This document shows positions 47,470 through 56,587 of a stretch of 59,576 nt of DNA, one piece after another (the first letter of the stretch is position 1; the number at the start of each line of letters is the position of its first letter). The translations under genes and the position numbers were made by a program. Source of the DNA: Acetobacteraceae bacterium (GTDB lineage: Bacteria > Pseudomonadota > Alphaproteobacteria > Acetobacterales > Acetobacteraceae); assembly GCA_003164135.1 (NCBI GenBank), contig PLSD01000019.1:1-59576 (forward strand), written 5' to 3'. Below the pieces are notes generated by a model. The model saw nothing but the letters and a program-made list of their open reading frames with translations, did not search any database and was not told the origin of the DNA.

Positions 47470-48063
47470 ATGATTTCGTCAACACGCAAGCCGCGCGCCT
47501 TTGCCCCCGACCCCAGCGCCCCGGGTCAGGCATGCGATTCGCCGGGCTGTGTTCATCAAGGCGAGTACCGGGCCCCAAAGTCACGCTCCGGCACGCGGGA
47601 ATTTCATTGGTTTTGCCTGGAGCATGTCCGGGAATTCAATGCGTCCTGGGACTATTATAAGGACATGTCGCCCGAGGAGATCGAGGCCCAACTGCGGGCC
47701 GATACTTCCTGGCAGCGCCCGAGCTGGCCATTGGGCCGGCTTGGCCAAACATCCCGGATGGATGAAGCCCTGGAGGCCGAATTACATGCTTTCGCTTTTG
47801 GTGCGCGGCCTAAACCGGCGCCGAATCCGGGTATCCCCGCGGATATCCGGGAGGCTCTCAACGTCCTGGACCTGATCTGGCCGGTTACCCTCGCTGCCGT
47901 GAAAGCCAAGTATAAGGAGCTGGCGAAGCGCCACCATCCGGACTCGAATAATGGCGACAAGCGTTCCGAGGAGATGTTGAAGTCGATCAACCTTGCCTAT
48001 GCGACGCTTCGTGGCACACTGACCCCTACATCTGCTCATGCATCGCCAACCACTAGCAACTGA
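47470..48063 (+). CDS. J-domain protein (DnaJ-like co-chaperone)
   Basis: Protein of 197 aa with the J-domain at the C-terminus (about 130-190): ALNVLDLIWPVTLAAVKAKY then KELAKRHHPDSNNGD with the diagnostic HPD, and INLAYATLRG. The N-terminal half has a conserved Cys/His pattern (CDSPGCVHQGEYRAPKSR, FHWFCLEHVREFNASWDYYK). It should stimulate an Hsp70 ATPase. I start at ATG 47470 with a TAGGG element; the frame extends up to 47353, overlapping bolA. It precedes cobS by 62 nt. Confidence 0.9.
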   Translation: MISSTRKPRAFAPDPSAPGQACDSPGCVHQGEYRAPKSRSGTREFHWFCLEHVREFNASWDYYKDMSPEEIEAQLRADTSWQRPSWPLGRLGQTSRMDEALEAELHAFAFGARPKPAPNPGIPADIREALNVLDLIWPVTLAAVKAKYKELAKRHHPDSNNGDKRSEEMLKSINLAYATLRGTLTPTSAHASPTTSN

Positions 48064-48125
48064 GTAAGGTTGAACAATTGCCGCAAGGCGACACTTAAGT
48101 ACGAAGTAACAGGATTGAACTTTTA

Positions 48126-49136
48126 ATGAACAGCATCGCAGCGCTCGCCGAAGCCAGCAATATAGCAACTCCGGCGATCAATACGCCAGACATCACGGTC
48201 AAAGCACGCGAGGTTTTTGGCATCGATGTCGACTTCGATGTTCCCGCATTCTCGGTCCGTACCGAGCATGTGCCGGAGATCGACCCTGCCTATCAGTTCG
48301 ACAAGGAGACGACGCTGGCGATCCTGGCGGGCTTCGCCTTCAACCGCCGGGTGATGATCCAGGGTTATCATGGCACCGGTAAGTCGACGCATATCGAGCA
48401 AGTGGCGGCACGGCTGAACTGGCCCTGTATCCGCGTTAATTTGGACAGTCATATCAGCCGCATCGACCTGATCGGCAAAGACGCGATTGTGCTGAAGGAC
48501 GGCAAACAGATTACCGAATTCCGCGAGGGCATCCTTCCCTGGGCGCTGCAGCACCCCTGCGCTCTGGTGTTCGACGAATACGACGCCGGCCGCCCGGACG
48601 TGATGTTCGTGATCCAGCGGGTGCTGGAGGTTGAAGGCCGCCTGACCCTGCTCGACCAGAACAAGGTCATCAAGCCGCATCCATCATTCCGCCTGTTTGC
48701 CACCGCCAACACCGTCGGCCTGGGCGACACCACAGGGCTGTATCATGGCACGCAGCAGATCAACCAAGGGCAGATGGACCGCTGGAACATCGTCGCCACG
48801 CTGAACTACCTGCCGCACACGCAGGAAGTCGCCATCGTGATGGCCAAGCTCGGCATCCCCACTAGTGACACTGCCATGAAGAAGCGGACCGAAAGCATGG
48901 TGGCGCTGGCCGACCTGACCCGCGCCGGGTTCATCGCCGGTGATATTTCCACCGTGATGTCCCCGCGGACAGTGATTACCTGGGCAGAGAATACGCGGAT
49001 TTTCGGCGATATCGGCTTTGCCTTCCGCCTTACGTTCCTGAATAAATGCGACGAGGCCGAGCGTAACACCGTGGCTGAGTACTATCAGCGCTGCTTTAAT
49101 GAGGAAGTCGCGACCGGTCTGCGCAAGCCTGCGTAA
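48126..49136 (+). CDS. cobS: Cobaltochelatase subunit CobS
   Basis: AAA+ ATPase that, with CobT and CobN, inserts cobalt into hydrogenobyrinate a,c-diamide in the aerobic B12 pathway; 336 aa. Walker A is [18 protein letters not shown] (Lys86), Walker [18 protein letters not shown], and the sensor region is [39 protein letters not shown] is typical. AGGA lies 11 nt before the ATG. It is paired with cobT 6 nt downstream. I found no cobalamin riboswitch in the 62-nt leader. Confidence 0.95.
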   Translation: MNSIAALAEASNIATPAINTPDITVKAREVFGIDVDFDVPAFSVRTEHVPEIDPAYQFDKETTLAILAGFAFNRRVMIQGYHGTGKSTHIEQVAARLNWPCIRVNLDSHISRIDLIGKDAIVLKDGKQITEFREGILPWALQHPCALVFDEYDAGRPDVMFVIQRVLEVEGRLTLLDQNKVIKPHPSFRLFATANTVGLGDTTGLYHGTQQINQGQMDRWNIVATLNYLPHTQEVAIVMAKLGIPTSDTAMKKRTESMVALADLTRAGFIAGDISTVMSPRTVITWAENTRIFGDIGFAFRLTFLNKCDEAERNTVAEYYQRCFNEEVATGLRKPA

Positions 49137-49142
49137 AATCAG

Positions 49143-51020
49143 ATGACCGCAAATAACGACCAGGGCCGGGCGGAAGATTTTAAGCGCGCCACGGCGAATG
49201 CGCTGCGGGCGATGGCGCAGACGCCTGACGTGGAGGTTGCGTACCAGCCGGGGCCTTCAGGACTGGCCGGCAAACGGGCGCGGCTGCCCTCTCCATCCCG
49301 CGCCCTGGCGGCGCCGGAAATGGCGAAGCTGCGCGGAGTCGCCGATTCAATCGCGCTGCGCTTGCGCTATCACGACAATGCCATCCATGCGGCCCGCACG
49401 CCTGCCTCCAAAGAGGCGCGGGAAGCCTATGACGCGCTGGAGCAGGCGCGGGTGGAAGTCGTCGGCGCGGAATATATGGCCGGTGTTTCCGCCAACCTGC
49501 GCGGCAAGTTGAACGAGGAGTGTGAAAGCGAAGGCCTCGACCGCATGACCGAGCGGGAGCAGTTGCCGCTCGTGACGGCTATTGCCTTGCTCGCGCGCGA
49601 CCAGATGGACCCGGCCTCGGTTCCCGAGTCGGCCAAACATATACTGGCCTTATGGCGCGATACGCTGGGCGATGACGCCGAGGCCGCGCTGGACGAGCTG
49701 GCTTCTACCAGGGCCGACCAGTCCCGCTACACCAGGGCCGCCAGAAAGCTGCTCGCGGCGGTGCACTTGGCCGAGGCTGAATCCGAGGCCACCGAAGAAG
49801 ACGAATCTGAAAATGCCGATGATTCCGGCGAGGAGACGTCGCAACAGGACAACTCCCAGGACGACAACGCGCAGAGCCAGACCCAGGAAGAGTCCATGCT
49901 CGCCACCCAGCCGGAAATGGCCGAGAGCGAGGCCTCTGACCAGGACACCGAGGAAGACAGCGACGCCGATGACGCTTCGGCGGACGCCGAGGACTCTCCC
50001 GCCGGACCACAGCAGCGCCGCCCCCCCGCCCATAGCGATGACAGCACGGCCTACCGCGCTTTCACCCGCGCCCATGATGAAGAGGTGGACGCCGAGGACC
50101 TTTGCGACCCGGACGAGCTGACCCGGCTGCGGCAGCAACTGGACCAGCAGTTACAGCATCTGCATGCCGTGGTGGCAAAACTGGCCAACCGGCTGCAACG
50201 CCGCCTGCAGGCCCAGCAAACCAGGGCCTGGGAGTTCGACCTGGAAGAAGGAATGCTGGACTCGGCCCGCTTGTCGCGGATCATCATCGATCCGCTGCTG
50301 GCGCTGACCTACAAACGTGAACGCGACACGGATTTCCGCGATACCGTGGTCACGTTGCTGATCGACAACTCCGGCTCCATGCGCGGCCGGCCGATTACCG
50401 TGGCGGCGATGTGCGGCGATATTCTGGCTCGCACGCTGGAGCGCTGCTCCGTGAAGGTCGAGGTTCTCGGCTTTACCACGCGCGCTTGGAAAGGCGGGCA
50501 AAGCCGGGAGCAATGGGTGGCGGCGGGCAAGCCGCCAACGCCGGGCCGGCTGAACGATCTGCGGCACATTATATACAAATCCGCTGACACCCCCTGGCGC
50601 CGGGCGCGCAAGAACCTTGGACTGATGCTGCGCGAGGGGTTGCTGAAGGAGAACATCGACGGCGAGGCGCTGCTCTGGGCCTACCGGCGCCTGCTTTCAC
50701 GACCCGAACACCGGCGGATTCTCATGGTTATTAGCGACGGCGCACCGGTGGATGATTCCACCCTGTCGGTGAATTCGGGCAACTACCTCGAACGGCATTT
50801 GCGCGACGTGATCCGCGACATTGAAACTCGCGAGCTGGTGGAACTGATCGCCATCGGCATCGGCCACGACGTAACGCGCTACTACCGCCGGGCCGTGACG
50901 ATCGTTGATGCCGAGGAACTGGGCGGCACGATGATGCGCAAACTCACTGAGCTATTCGACGAAGACGAAGCCGAGGCATGGGCGCGCTTTGCCGGGCGTG
51001 GCGCGGCTTTAATCGCCTGA
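49143..51020 (+). CDS. cobT: Cobaltochelatase subunit CobT
   Basis: MgsD/BchD-like partner of CobS, 625 aa. The N-terminal helical part (about 1-210) is followed by a very acidic, low-complexity linker (about 210-300, rich in Glu, Asp, Ser and Gln), then a C-terminal von Willebrand A domain with the MIDAS motif [14 protein letters not shown] (Asp408) and [20 protein letters not shown]. This is the standard CobT layout. It is coupled to cobS and its stop lies 7 nt from that of the convergent SGNH-like gene. Confidence 0.94.
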   Translation: MTANNDQGRAEDFKRATANALRAMAQTPDVEVAYQPGPSGLAGKRARLPSPSRALAAPEMAKLRGVADSIALRLRYHDNAIHAARTPASKEAREAYDALEQARVEVVGAEYMAGVSANLRGKLNEECESEGLDRMTEREQLPLVTAIALLARDQMDPASVPESAKHILALWRDTLGDDAEAALDELASTRADQSRYTRAARKLLAAVHLAEAESEATEEDESENADDSGEETSQQDNSQDDNAQSQTQEESMLATQPEMAESEASDQDTEEDSDADDASADAEDSPAGPQQRRPPAHSDDSTAYRAFTRAHDEEVDAEDLCDPDELTRLRQQLDQQLQHLHAVVAKLANRLQRRLQAQQTRAWEFDLEEGMLDSARLSRIIIDPLLALTYKRERDTDFRDTVVTLLIDNSGSMRGRPITVAAMCGDILARTLERCSVKVEVLGFTTRAWKGGQSREQWVAAGKPPTPGRLNDLRHIIYKSADTPWRRARKNLGLMLREGLLKENIDGEALLWAYRRLLSRPEHRRILMVISDGAPVDDSTLSVNSGNYLERHLRDVIRDIETRELVELIAIGIGHDVTRYYRRAVTIVDAEELGGTMMRKLTELFDEDEAEAWARFAGRGAALIA

Positions 51021-51027
51021 CACGGAC

Positions 51028-52023
51028 TCATCCTGCAGGGCAGGTGGCGGCCAAACGTGTGATGGCCGCCACCGCTGGCTGGACCGGGCGGTTGAGTAAA
51101 TGCCCTAGCGCATAAGCAATGGCGATTGAGTGCCGGTACTGGCACGGCTGCGCTAGATGATCCTCGCTGTTAAAAAAATCGGCCGCCGGATAGAGGCTGT
51201 GATTTGGCAGCAACGCAAAACTGCCGCCATTTGCGGTGTAAATCGCGGCAACTGCGTTAATTTCGGGGGTAGTTATAACCGCCGATGCAAAATCAGTCGG
51301 TAGACCGCCGATCACGACGACTTTCCGCGCCGCTTCCTGAGCCACGAACCGGGTGATCAGAGCCGTGCCGTAGCTGTTTGCGATCTCACTGGTGGATGGT
51401 TCAGGCCGGGGCGAGTGCCGCAGCAAGGCAGGGTCAGCTTCGGCCAGAGAGTTATCAATGCGGTCGCCCTGGCTGTTGTATTCACTTGCAAGCAGGTGCT
51501 GCGGATCAATCACCCCGGCATGGGCCAGCGGCATTTCGGCCAGCGACTCCAGAAAATCGCCGAGATTGCAGCAGAACACCGCGCCCAGAATACGGTCCGG
51601 CGGCAGTTGGGCTAATACCCAGCGGTCATGACGGACCAGGAATTCGCCATCGGCCCCGGCACGGTACTGAGCACGGGTGGCCGTATATTGCTGCAACTCC
51701 ATCGGCATGTAGAGAACGTCGCCGCGATGCAGCAATGGCGCATAACGGGTAAAAAGATCGTCCAAACCGATACCAACCGCAATGCCGGCATTCTCGCAGG
51801 GCATATTCAGCATGGCGCCGATCACCGCACAGGAATGCGAGTAGGGGCCATTCGACCCCGCCAGGATAACGAGTGTTGGTGAAGGCAAAGCCGCGAGCCG
51901 GGCGGTTTTCTGCATCATTTCCAGCCGCAACAAACCCAGCGACAATGGACGGTCGATCAAGCCTGCAAAAACGATGACATAAAGGACAACAGACAACGTG
52001 CAGAAGGTAATTATTCGCCGCAT
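51028..52023 (-). CDS. SGNH-hydrolase-like membrane-anchored protein paired with MBOAT
   Basis: Protein of 331 aa with one N-terminal transmembrane helix (about 5-22), so the body is periplasmic. VILAGSNGPYSHSC (Ser57) resembles the nucleophile block of SGNH enzymes, GDVLYMPMELQQY and KVVVIGGLPTDF alternate as in that fold, and FFNSEDHLAQP (His289) would be the late His block. The usual late Asp is not clearly kept. It begins 3 nt after the MBOAT stop, the arrangement of AlgI with AlgX/AlgJ, so a role in O-acylating a glycan is inferred. Confidence 0.65.
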   Translation of the reverse strand: MRRIITFCTLSVVLYVIVFAGLIDRPLSLGLLRLEMMQKTARLAALPSPTLVILAGSNGPYSHSCAVIGAMLNMPCENAGIAVGIGLDDLFTRYAPLLHRGDVLYMPMELQQYTATRAQYRAGADGEFLVRHDRWVLAQLPPDRILGAVFCCNLGDFLESLAEMPLAHAGVIDPQHLLASEYNSQGDRIDNSLAEADPALLRHSPRPEPSTSEIANSYGTALITRFVAQEAARKVVVIGGLPTDFASAVITTPEINAVAAIYTANGGSFALLPNHSLYPAADFFNSEDHLAQPCQYRHSIAIAYALGHLLNRPVQPAVAAITRLAATCPAG

Positions 52024-52026
52024 CGG

Positions 52027-53472
52027 TCAGAACTGAAAATATAAAAATGGCACGGTATAAGGCGCGAAAAACAGAGCCTGGAGACTGAGGGCAAAACTGG
52101 CGACCAAGGCCAAGCTGCGCCGAGGGCGGCTCATGCCGTGCAGCTCAGGCAAAGCCAGGGCAATGAACCACCCCAAAGCCAGGAACAGCATGGCCTGCGG
52201 CAGACTTAGGGTTCGGGCATCGCCAAGGTATGGCAACACCGCCACCGCATGACCAAAATGACCCAGGCCAGGGAGCATCCTGATAAATATCGAAGGGATG
52301 GCGACGCCGTTGAACCCGAACAGGCCACGGTAAAAATCCATCGCCGGGGTAAATCCAGCAGCGCGGAACGGCACCCAGGCCAGCACGACGCAAAATAGCG
52401 TCAGCAGCCTGGATACCAGCGCCGGCAACCGAAGGCCCAGGCGTTGCCCCCAGCCGTGGATAACCAGGAAAGCCCCATGCAAGCCGCCCCATAGCACAAA
52501 ACGCAACGCCGCGCCGTGCCAAAGCCCGCCCAGCAGCATGGTCACCATGAGGTTGAAGATCCGGCGCCCCTCGCCATGCCGGTTGCCGCCAAGCGGAATG
52601 TAGAGGTATTCGCGGAGGAAGCCGCTGAGAGTCATGTTCCAGCGCCGCCAGAAGTCGCTGATATTGCGCGCCTGATAGGGGCTGTTGAAGTTGATCGGGA
52701 AATTTATACCGAACATGCGCGCCAAACCGATCGCCATGTCGGAGTAGCCCGAAAAGTCGAAGTAAATTTGTAGCGCATAGGCCAGCAACGCCACCCATGC
52801 CTCGATCAGCGTAATTGGGTCATGCAACGCCGCGGCGGCAAACCCGGGATCGGCAAAGCGGGCAAGCCCGTCCGCCAGCACCAGTTTTTTCGCCAGACCC
52901 AGTAAAAAAATTTCCCCGCCCTCGGCCAACCGCTCCCGCCACGCGAAGAGCGGTTGAATATTCGCGAATTGCGGAAGAATATGCCGGGGCCGCACAATCG
53001 GCCCCGCGATCAGGTGCGGAAAAAAGGCGACAAAGCACGCGTAATCCAGGAATGGCACCGCCTGGATGTCTCCACGCCAAGTATCAACCAGATACATAAT
53101 TTGCTGGAAGGTAAAAAAACTTATCCCCAAAGGGAGGAAAATGCCGCCGAAAGGTGCCGCCAACCCGAACAACGACGCAAAAAAATCTGCGTATTTAAAG
53201 AATCCGAGTAGCCCGAGGTTGAATACCAGGCCAGTGACCAACCAAACCCGCCGGCCTTGAGCTGCCCCGATCCGGCGCCCGAAATAAAAATTCAGCAGGA
53301 TCGAGGCACCCAGCAAGAGCACCAGAATCGGCTTCCACCAGGCGTAAAACACTAGGCTACACGCCAATATCCAGACCATGGCCGGACGCCGGCCCAACTG
53401 GCCAAACCAGAGAAAGCCTCCGACCGCCAATGGCAGAAACAACAGAATGAACAGCTTTGTGTTGAACAGCAC
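52027..53472 (-). CDS. MBOAT family O-acyltransferase (AlgI/DltB-like)
   Basis: Polytopic membrane enzyme of 481 aa that passes acyl groups across the inner membrane for glycan acetylation. MLFNTKLFILLFLPLAVGGF is the typical start (here GTG). LPLGISFFTFQQIMYLVDTW, FFPHLIAGPIVRPRHILPQF, NFNSPYQARNISDFWRRWNM and LREYLYIPLGGNRHGEG are AlgI signatures, and LLGGLWHGAALRFVLWG supplies catalytic His319. The polymer target is not evident. The start sits 3 nt from an inverted repeat/CtrA-like element. Confidence 0.92.
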   Translation of the reverse strand: MLFNTKLFILLFLPLAVGGFLWFGQLGRRPAMVWILACSLVFYAWWKPILVLLLGASILLNFYFGRRIGAAQGRRVWLVTGLVFNLGLLGFFKYADFFASLFGLAAPFGGIFLPLGISFFTFQQIMYLVDTWRGDIQAVPFLDYACFVAFFPHLIAGPIVRPRHILPQFANIQPLFAWRERLAEGGEIFLLGLAKKLVLADGLARFADPGFAAAALHDPITLIEAWVALLAYALQIYFDFSGYSDMAIGLARMFGINFPINFNSPYQARNISDFWRRWNMTLSGFLREYLYIPLGGNRHGEGRRIFNLMVTMLLGGLWHGAALRFVLWGGLHGAFLVIHGWGQRLGLRLPALVSRLLTLFCVVLAWVPFRAAGFTPAMDFYRGLFGFNGVAIPSIFIRMLPGLGHFGHAVAVLPYLGDARTLSLPQAMLFLALGWFIALALPELHGMSRPRRSLALVASFALSLQALFFAPYTVPFLYFQF

Positions 53473-53474
53473 AG

Positions 53475-53501
53475 GTTAACACCCGTTAAGATTGTGTTAA
53501 C
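53475..53501. promoter_or_regulatory. Inverted repeat with CtrA-type box between MBOAT gene and hisZ
   Basis: GTTAACAC (53475-53482) and GTGTTAAC (53494-53501) are perfect 8-bp inverted arms 11 nt apart. Inside, TTAA-N7-TTAAC (53486-53501) matches the CtrA full-site consensus exactly. The element abuts the GTG start of the MBOAT gene and lies 84 nt before hisZ, so it could control either or both. A hairpin over the MBOAT ribosome-binding region is an alternative reading. Confidence 0.45.
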
Positions 53502-53585
53502 GTCATGTAGTTCAACCCAGCAAAGGCCGCAATTGGACCTGCGGCGTAGCAATGCTATAGCGCCGCGCCACTGTCATTGGTTCAC

Positions 53586-54737
53586 ATGAACGAAACCTCG
53601 CTTACCCACCCTGCTCTGCTTCCCGCCGGCCTGCGCGATGTTCTGCCTCCCGAGGCAGAGCTGGAAGCACGTTCTGTCGAAGCGATCATGGATTGCTTTG
53701 CCGCCCACGGCTATCAGCGGGTGAAGCCGCCATTGCTGGAGTTCGAGGACAGCCTGTTTGCCGGCTCAGGTGCCGCCACGGCCGAGCAGACCTTCCGGCT
53801 GATGGACCCCGACAGCCAGCGCATGATGGGCCTGCGGGCCGATACCACGCCGCAGATCGCGCGGCTGGCGGCCACACGTCTGGCCAATGCCCCACGCCCG
53901 CTGCGGCTGGCCTACGCCGGGCAGTGCCTGCGCGTCCGCGGCTCGCACTTGCAACCGGAGCGCCAGATTGCCCAGGCCGGGATTGAGCTGATCGGCCACG
54001 ATACCGCCGAGGCCGATGCCGAGATCATTTTAACCGCTGTCGAGGCGCTGGCGGCCATCGGGCTGACCAATATCAGCATCGACCTCACTGTGCCCCGTTT
54101 GGTTCTGCATCTGTTGGACGGCCTTCCCGCCGCCAGCCGCCCTGCCCTTGCCCGCGCGCTGGACCGCAAGGATGCGGCGGAAGTGGCCGAGCTTGGCGGC
54201 TCCATTGCAGGGCTGTTGCTTCAACTCCTTGAGGCCACCGGTACCGCTGAACGGGCGATACCCGCGCTGCTGGCCATCGACCTGCCGGAGAGCGCTCGAC
54301 TTCAGGCCATCCGAATGGGCGAAACGGTCGCCGCCATCCGCCGGCAACGGCCGGACCTGCCCTTGACCGCTGATCCCGTGGAATTCCGCGGTTACCAGTA
54401 CCACACCGGCATTTGCATGACCCTGTTCGCCCCAGGCCGGCAGGCTGAGCTTGGGCGCGGCGGGCGGTATTTGTGCGGCGACACCGAACCCGCCACCGGA
54501 ATTACACTATATCCCGACACCATCGTCCTCATGGCGCCGGATCAGGCAATGCGGCGGCGCATCTATTTGCCCTTCGGTACAACTCCCGAACAGGCAGCTT
54601 CATGCCGCGCACAGAATTTTGCGACCGTCGCCGGATTGGCGCCACACAAGTCGGCGCTGGACGAAGCCTCGCGCCTGGCATGCGGCTACGCCTACATTGA
54701 CGGGGCAGTCACCCAGCTTTCCAAGGATCTGAAATGA
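53586..54737 (+). CDS. hisZ: ATP phosphoribosyltransferase regulatory subunit
   Basis: HisRS-like protein of 383 aa that pairs with short-form HisG to start histidine synthesis and sense histidine. [60 protein letters not shown] and [16 protein letters not shown] match the class II catalytic core. There is no anticodon-binding domain, which separates it from HisS. I start at ATG 53586; a TTG three codons upstream is possible. hisG is not in the window. It overlaps purA by ATGA. Confidence 0.93.
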   Translation: MNETSLTHPALLPAGLRDVLPPEAELEARSVEAIMDCFAAHGYQRVKPPLLEFEDSLFAGSGAATAEQTFRLMDPDSQRMMGLRADTTPQIARLAATRLANAPRPLRLAYAGQCLRVRGSHLQPERQIAQAGIELIGHDTAEADAEIILTAVEALAAIGLTNISIDLTVPRLVLHLLDGLPAASRPALARALDRKDAAEVAELGGSIAGLLLQLLEATGTAERAIPALLAIDLPESARLQAIRMGETVAAIRRQRPDLPLTADPVEFRGYQYHTGICMTLFAPGRQAELGRGGRYLCGDTEPATGITLYPDTIVLMAPDQAMRRRIYLPFGTTPEQAASCRAQNFATVAGLAPHKSALDEASRLACGYAYIDGAVTQLSKDLK

Positions 54738-56023
54738 CGAACGTAACGATTATCGGCGCGCAATGGGGTGACGAGGGCAAAGGCAAGGTAGTAGATTGGC
54801 TCGCCAGCCGCGCAGATATCGTGGTGCGCTTCCAGGGCGGGCATAACGCCGGCCACACGCTGGTGGTCGGTGACCAGACCTACAAGCTCTCGCTGCTACC
54901 CTCCGGCCTGGTGCGTGGTAAACTGGGTATTATCGGCAATGGCGTGGTAATCGACCCCGTTGCCCTGCTGGCGGAAATCGCCCGCGTCTCGGCACAGGGC
55001 CTGTTAGTTACACCCGAGACCCTACGTATCGCCGACAACGCGCCGCTGATTCTGCCTTTGCATGCGGCGTTGGATAGCGCTCGCGAGGCGGCGCGTGGCG
55101 AACGTAAAATCGGCACGACCGGCCGCGGGATCGGCCCCGCCTACGAGGACAAAATCGCCCGCCGCGCGATCCGCGTTTGTGACCTGGCCGAGCCTGACAC
55201 CCTCGCCTCCAAGCTCGATGAACTCCTGCTGCACCACAACACCCTACTGGCCGGGCTCGGCGCGCCGACTTTCAACAAGGCCGACCTGCTTGCCAGCCTG
55301 CTGGAACTCGCGCCCAAAATCCTGCCGTTCGCCGAACCTGTTTGGGAGCGGCTGGCCGTGGCCCGGCGCGATGGCCAGCGCATTCTGTTTGAAGGTGCGC
55401 AGGCCGTGATGCTGGATGTCGATCACGGCACCTATCCGTTTGTGACCTCATCCAACACGGTTGCCGGCACCGCGGCATCGGGCAGCGGCATTGGGCCGGA
55501 CGCCATTGGCCGGGTGCTCGGCATCGCCAAAGCCTATTGCACCAGAGTCGGCGCAGGCCCCTTCCCTACCGAACTGCACGATGATACCGGCCGGATGCTC
55601 GGTGAACGCGGCCATGAATTCGGCACCGTGACAGGCCGCAAGCGCCGTTGCGGTTGGTTCGACGCCGCGCTTGTCCGCCAGGCAGTGAAAGTCGGCGGCA
55701 TCAACGGGCTGGCGCTCACCAAACTGGATGTGCTCGATGGCTTCGCTGAGCTCAAAATCGGCGTCGGCTATCGCATTCACGGCGAGACCTTCAAGCACCT
55801 GCCCGCTGGCATGGCCGCCCAGGCAGCCGCCGAGCCGATCTATGAGACGCTTGAAGGCTGGAGCGGCTCGACTCGTGGCGCCCGGTCATGGGCTGAACTA
55901 CCCGCAGCCGCGATTAAATACGTCAAGCGAGTCGAGGAATTGGTTGAAGCCCCGGTAACTCTGCTGTCCACCAGCCCGGAGCGCGACGATACGATCCTGA
56001 TGCAAGATCCGTTTGCGAGTTAA
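54734..56023 (+). CDS. purA: Adenylosuccinate synthetase
   Basis: Joins IMP and aspartate with GTP in AMP synthesis, 429 aa, cytoplasmic. [20 protein letters not shown] (Asp13), [14 protein letters not shown] (His41), [40 protein letters not shown] and [20 protein letters not shown] are all intact. It is translated with hisZ from an ATGA overlap, a pairing common in alphaproteobacteria. Confidence 0.97.
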   Translation: MTNVTIIGAQWGDEGKGKVVDWLASRADIVVRFQGGHNAGHTLVVGDQTYKLSLLPSGLVRGKLGIIGNGVVIDPVALLAEIARVSAQGLLVTPETLRIADNAPLILPLHAALDSAREAARGERKIGTTGRGIGPAYEDKIARRAIRVCDLAEPDTLASKLDELLLHHNTLLAGLGAPTFNKADLLASLLELAPKILPFAEPVWERLAVARRDGQRILFEGAQAVMLDVDHGTYPFVTSSNTVAGTAASGSGIGPDAIGRVLGIAKAYCTRVGAGPFPTELHDDTGRMLGERGHEFGTVTGRKRRCGWFDAALVRQAVKVGGINGLALTKLDVLDGFAELKIGVGYRIHGETFKHLPAGMAAQAAAEPIYETLEGWSGSTRGARSWAELPAAAIKYVKRVEELVEAPVTLLSTSPERDDTILMQDPFAS

Positions 56024-56081
56024 TTTGGCACAATCAGAACGCCAAACCCACAACGCCTGTAGCTTAGCCAGCGCTGAGTAA

Positions 56082-56534
56082 ATGATGGCGAATACGGTTT
56101 CCAAACAGCTTCTGGGCGGCCTGGATGCCGCCGTGGTATTACTGTCCCGCAGCGGTGTCAGCGAGAAATTCATTCGCTTCGCCGTTGTTGGTACATTGGG
56201 GTTTTGCTGGGACACCGGCACGGTTTACGCACTGCGCGGTCTTACAGGCCTCTACGTAGCCGGAGTTTTTGGGTTCCTGGTCGCCGCCACCGCAAACTGG
56301 GGCGTAAACCGCATCTGGACATTCCGGCATCACGTCCATGCCGCACCACATGTGCAATGGGTACGGTTTCTTATCGCCAATTCGGTTGGTTTCGTCTTTA
56401 ATCGTGGGACATTTTTTGCGTTAATCTCATTAAGTACACTTTGTCACAACCAGCCGGTGTTCCCGATCATCGCGGGTTCAATTGCTGGACTGTGTTTTAA
56501 TTATTTTCTTTCCAAAAGATTTGTATTTAGTTAA
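56082..56534 (+). CDS. GtrA family membrane protein
   Basis: Four-helix membrane protein of 150 aa, family GtrA, thought to help move lipid-linked sugars across the inner membrane. FIRFAVVGTLGFCWDTGTVY, VAGVFGFLVAATANWGVNRI-type WTFRHH and SIAGLCFNYFLSKRFVFS are the usual marks. Two adjacent ATGs could start it. It sits between purA and a phosphoglycosyl transferase, so it likely serves the same glycan. Its sequence is visibly richer in A/T than purA. Confidence 0.87.
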   Translation: MMANTVSKQLLGGLDAAVVLLSRSGVSEKFIRFAVVGTLGFCWDTGTVYALRGLTGLYVAGVFGFLVAATANWGVNRIWTFRHHVHAAPHVQWVRFLIANSVGFVFNRGTFFALISLSTLCHNQPVFPIIAGSIAGLCFNYFLSKRFVFS

Positions 56535-56587
56535 TACAACCTCAAGTAAAGACTCGTCACTAAAGACAACCTTGAGGCGAATATTGG

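Noticed and set aside
48064..48125. Cobalamin riboswitch before cobS (and before the NrdJ-like gene)
   Set aside because: The leader is too short and I see no B12-box-like conserved segment at either place.
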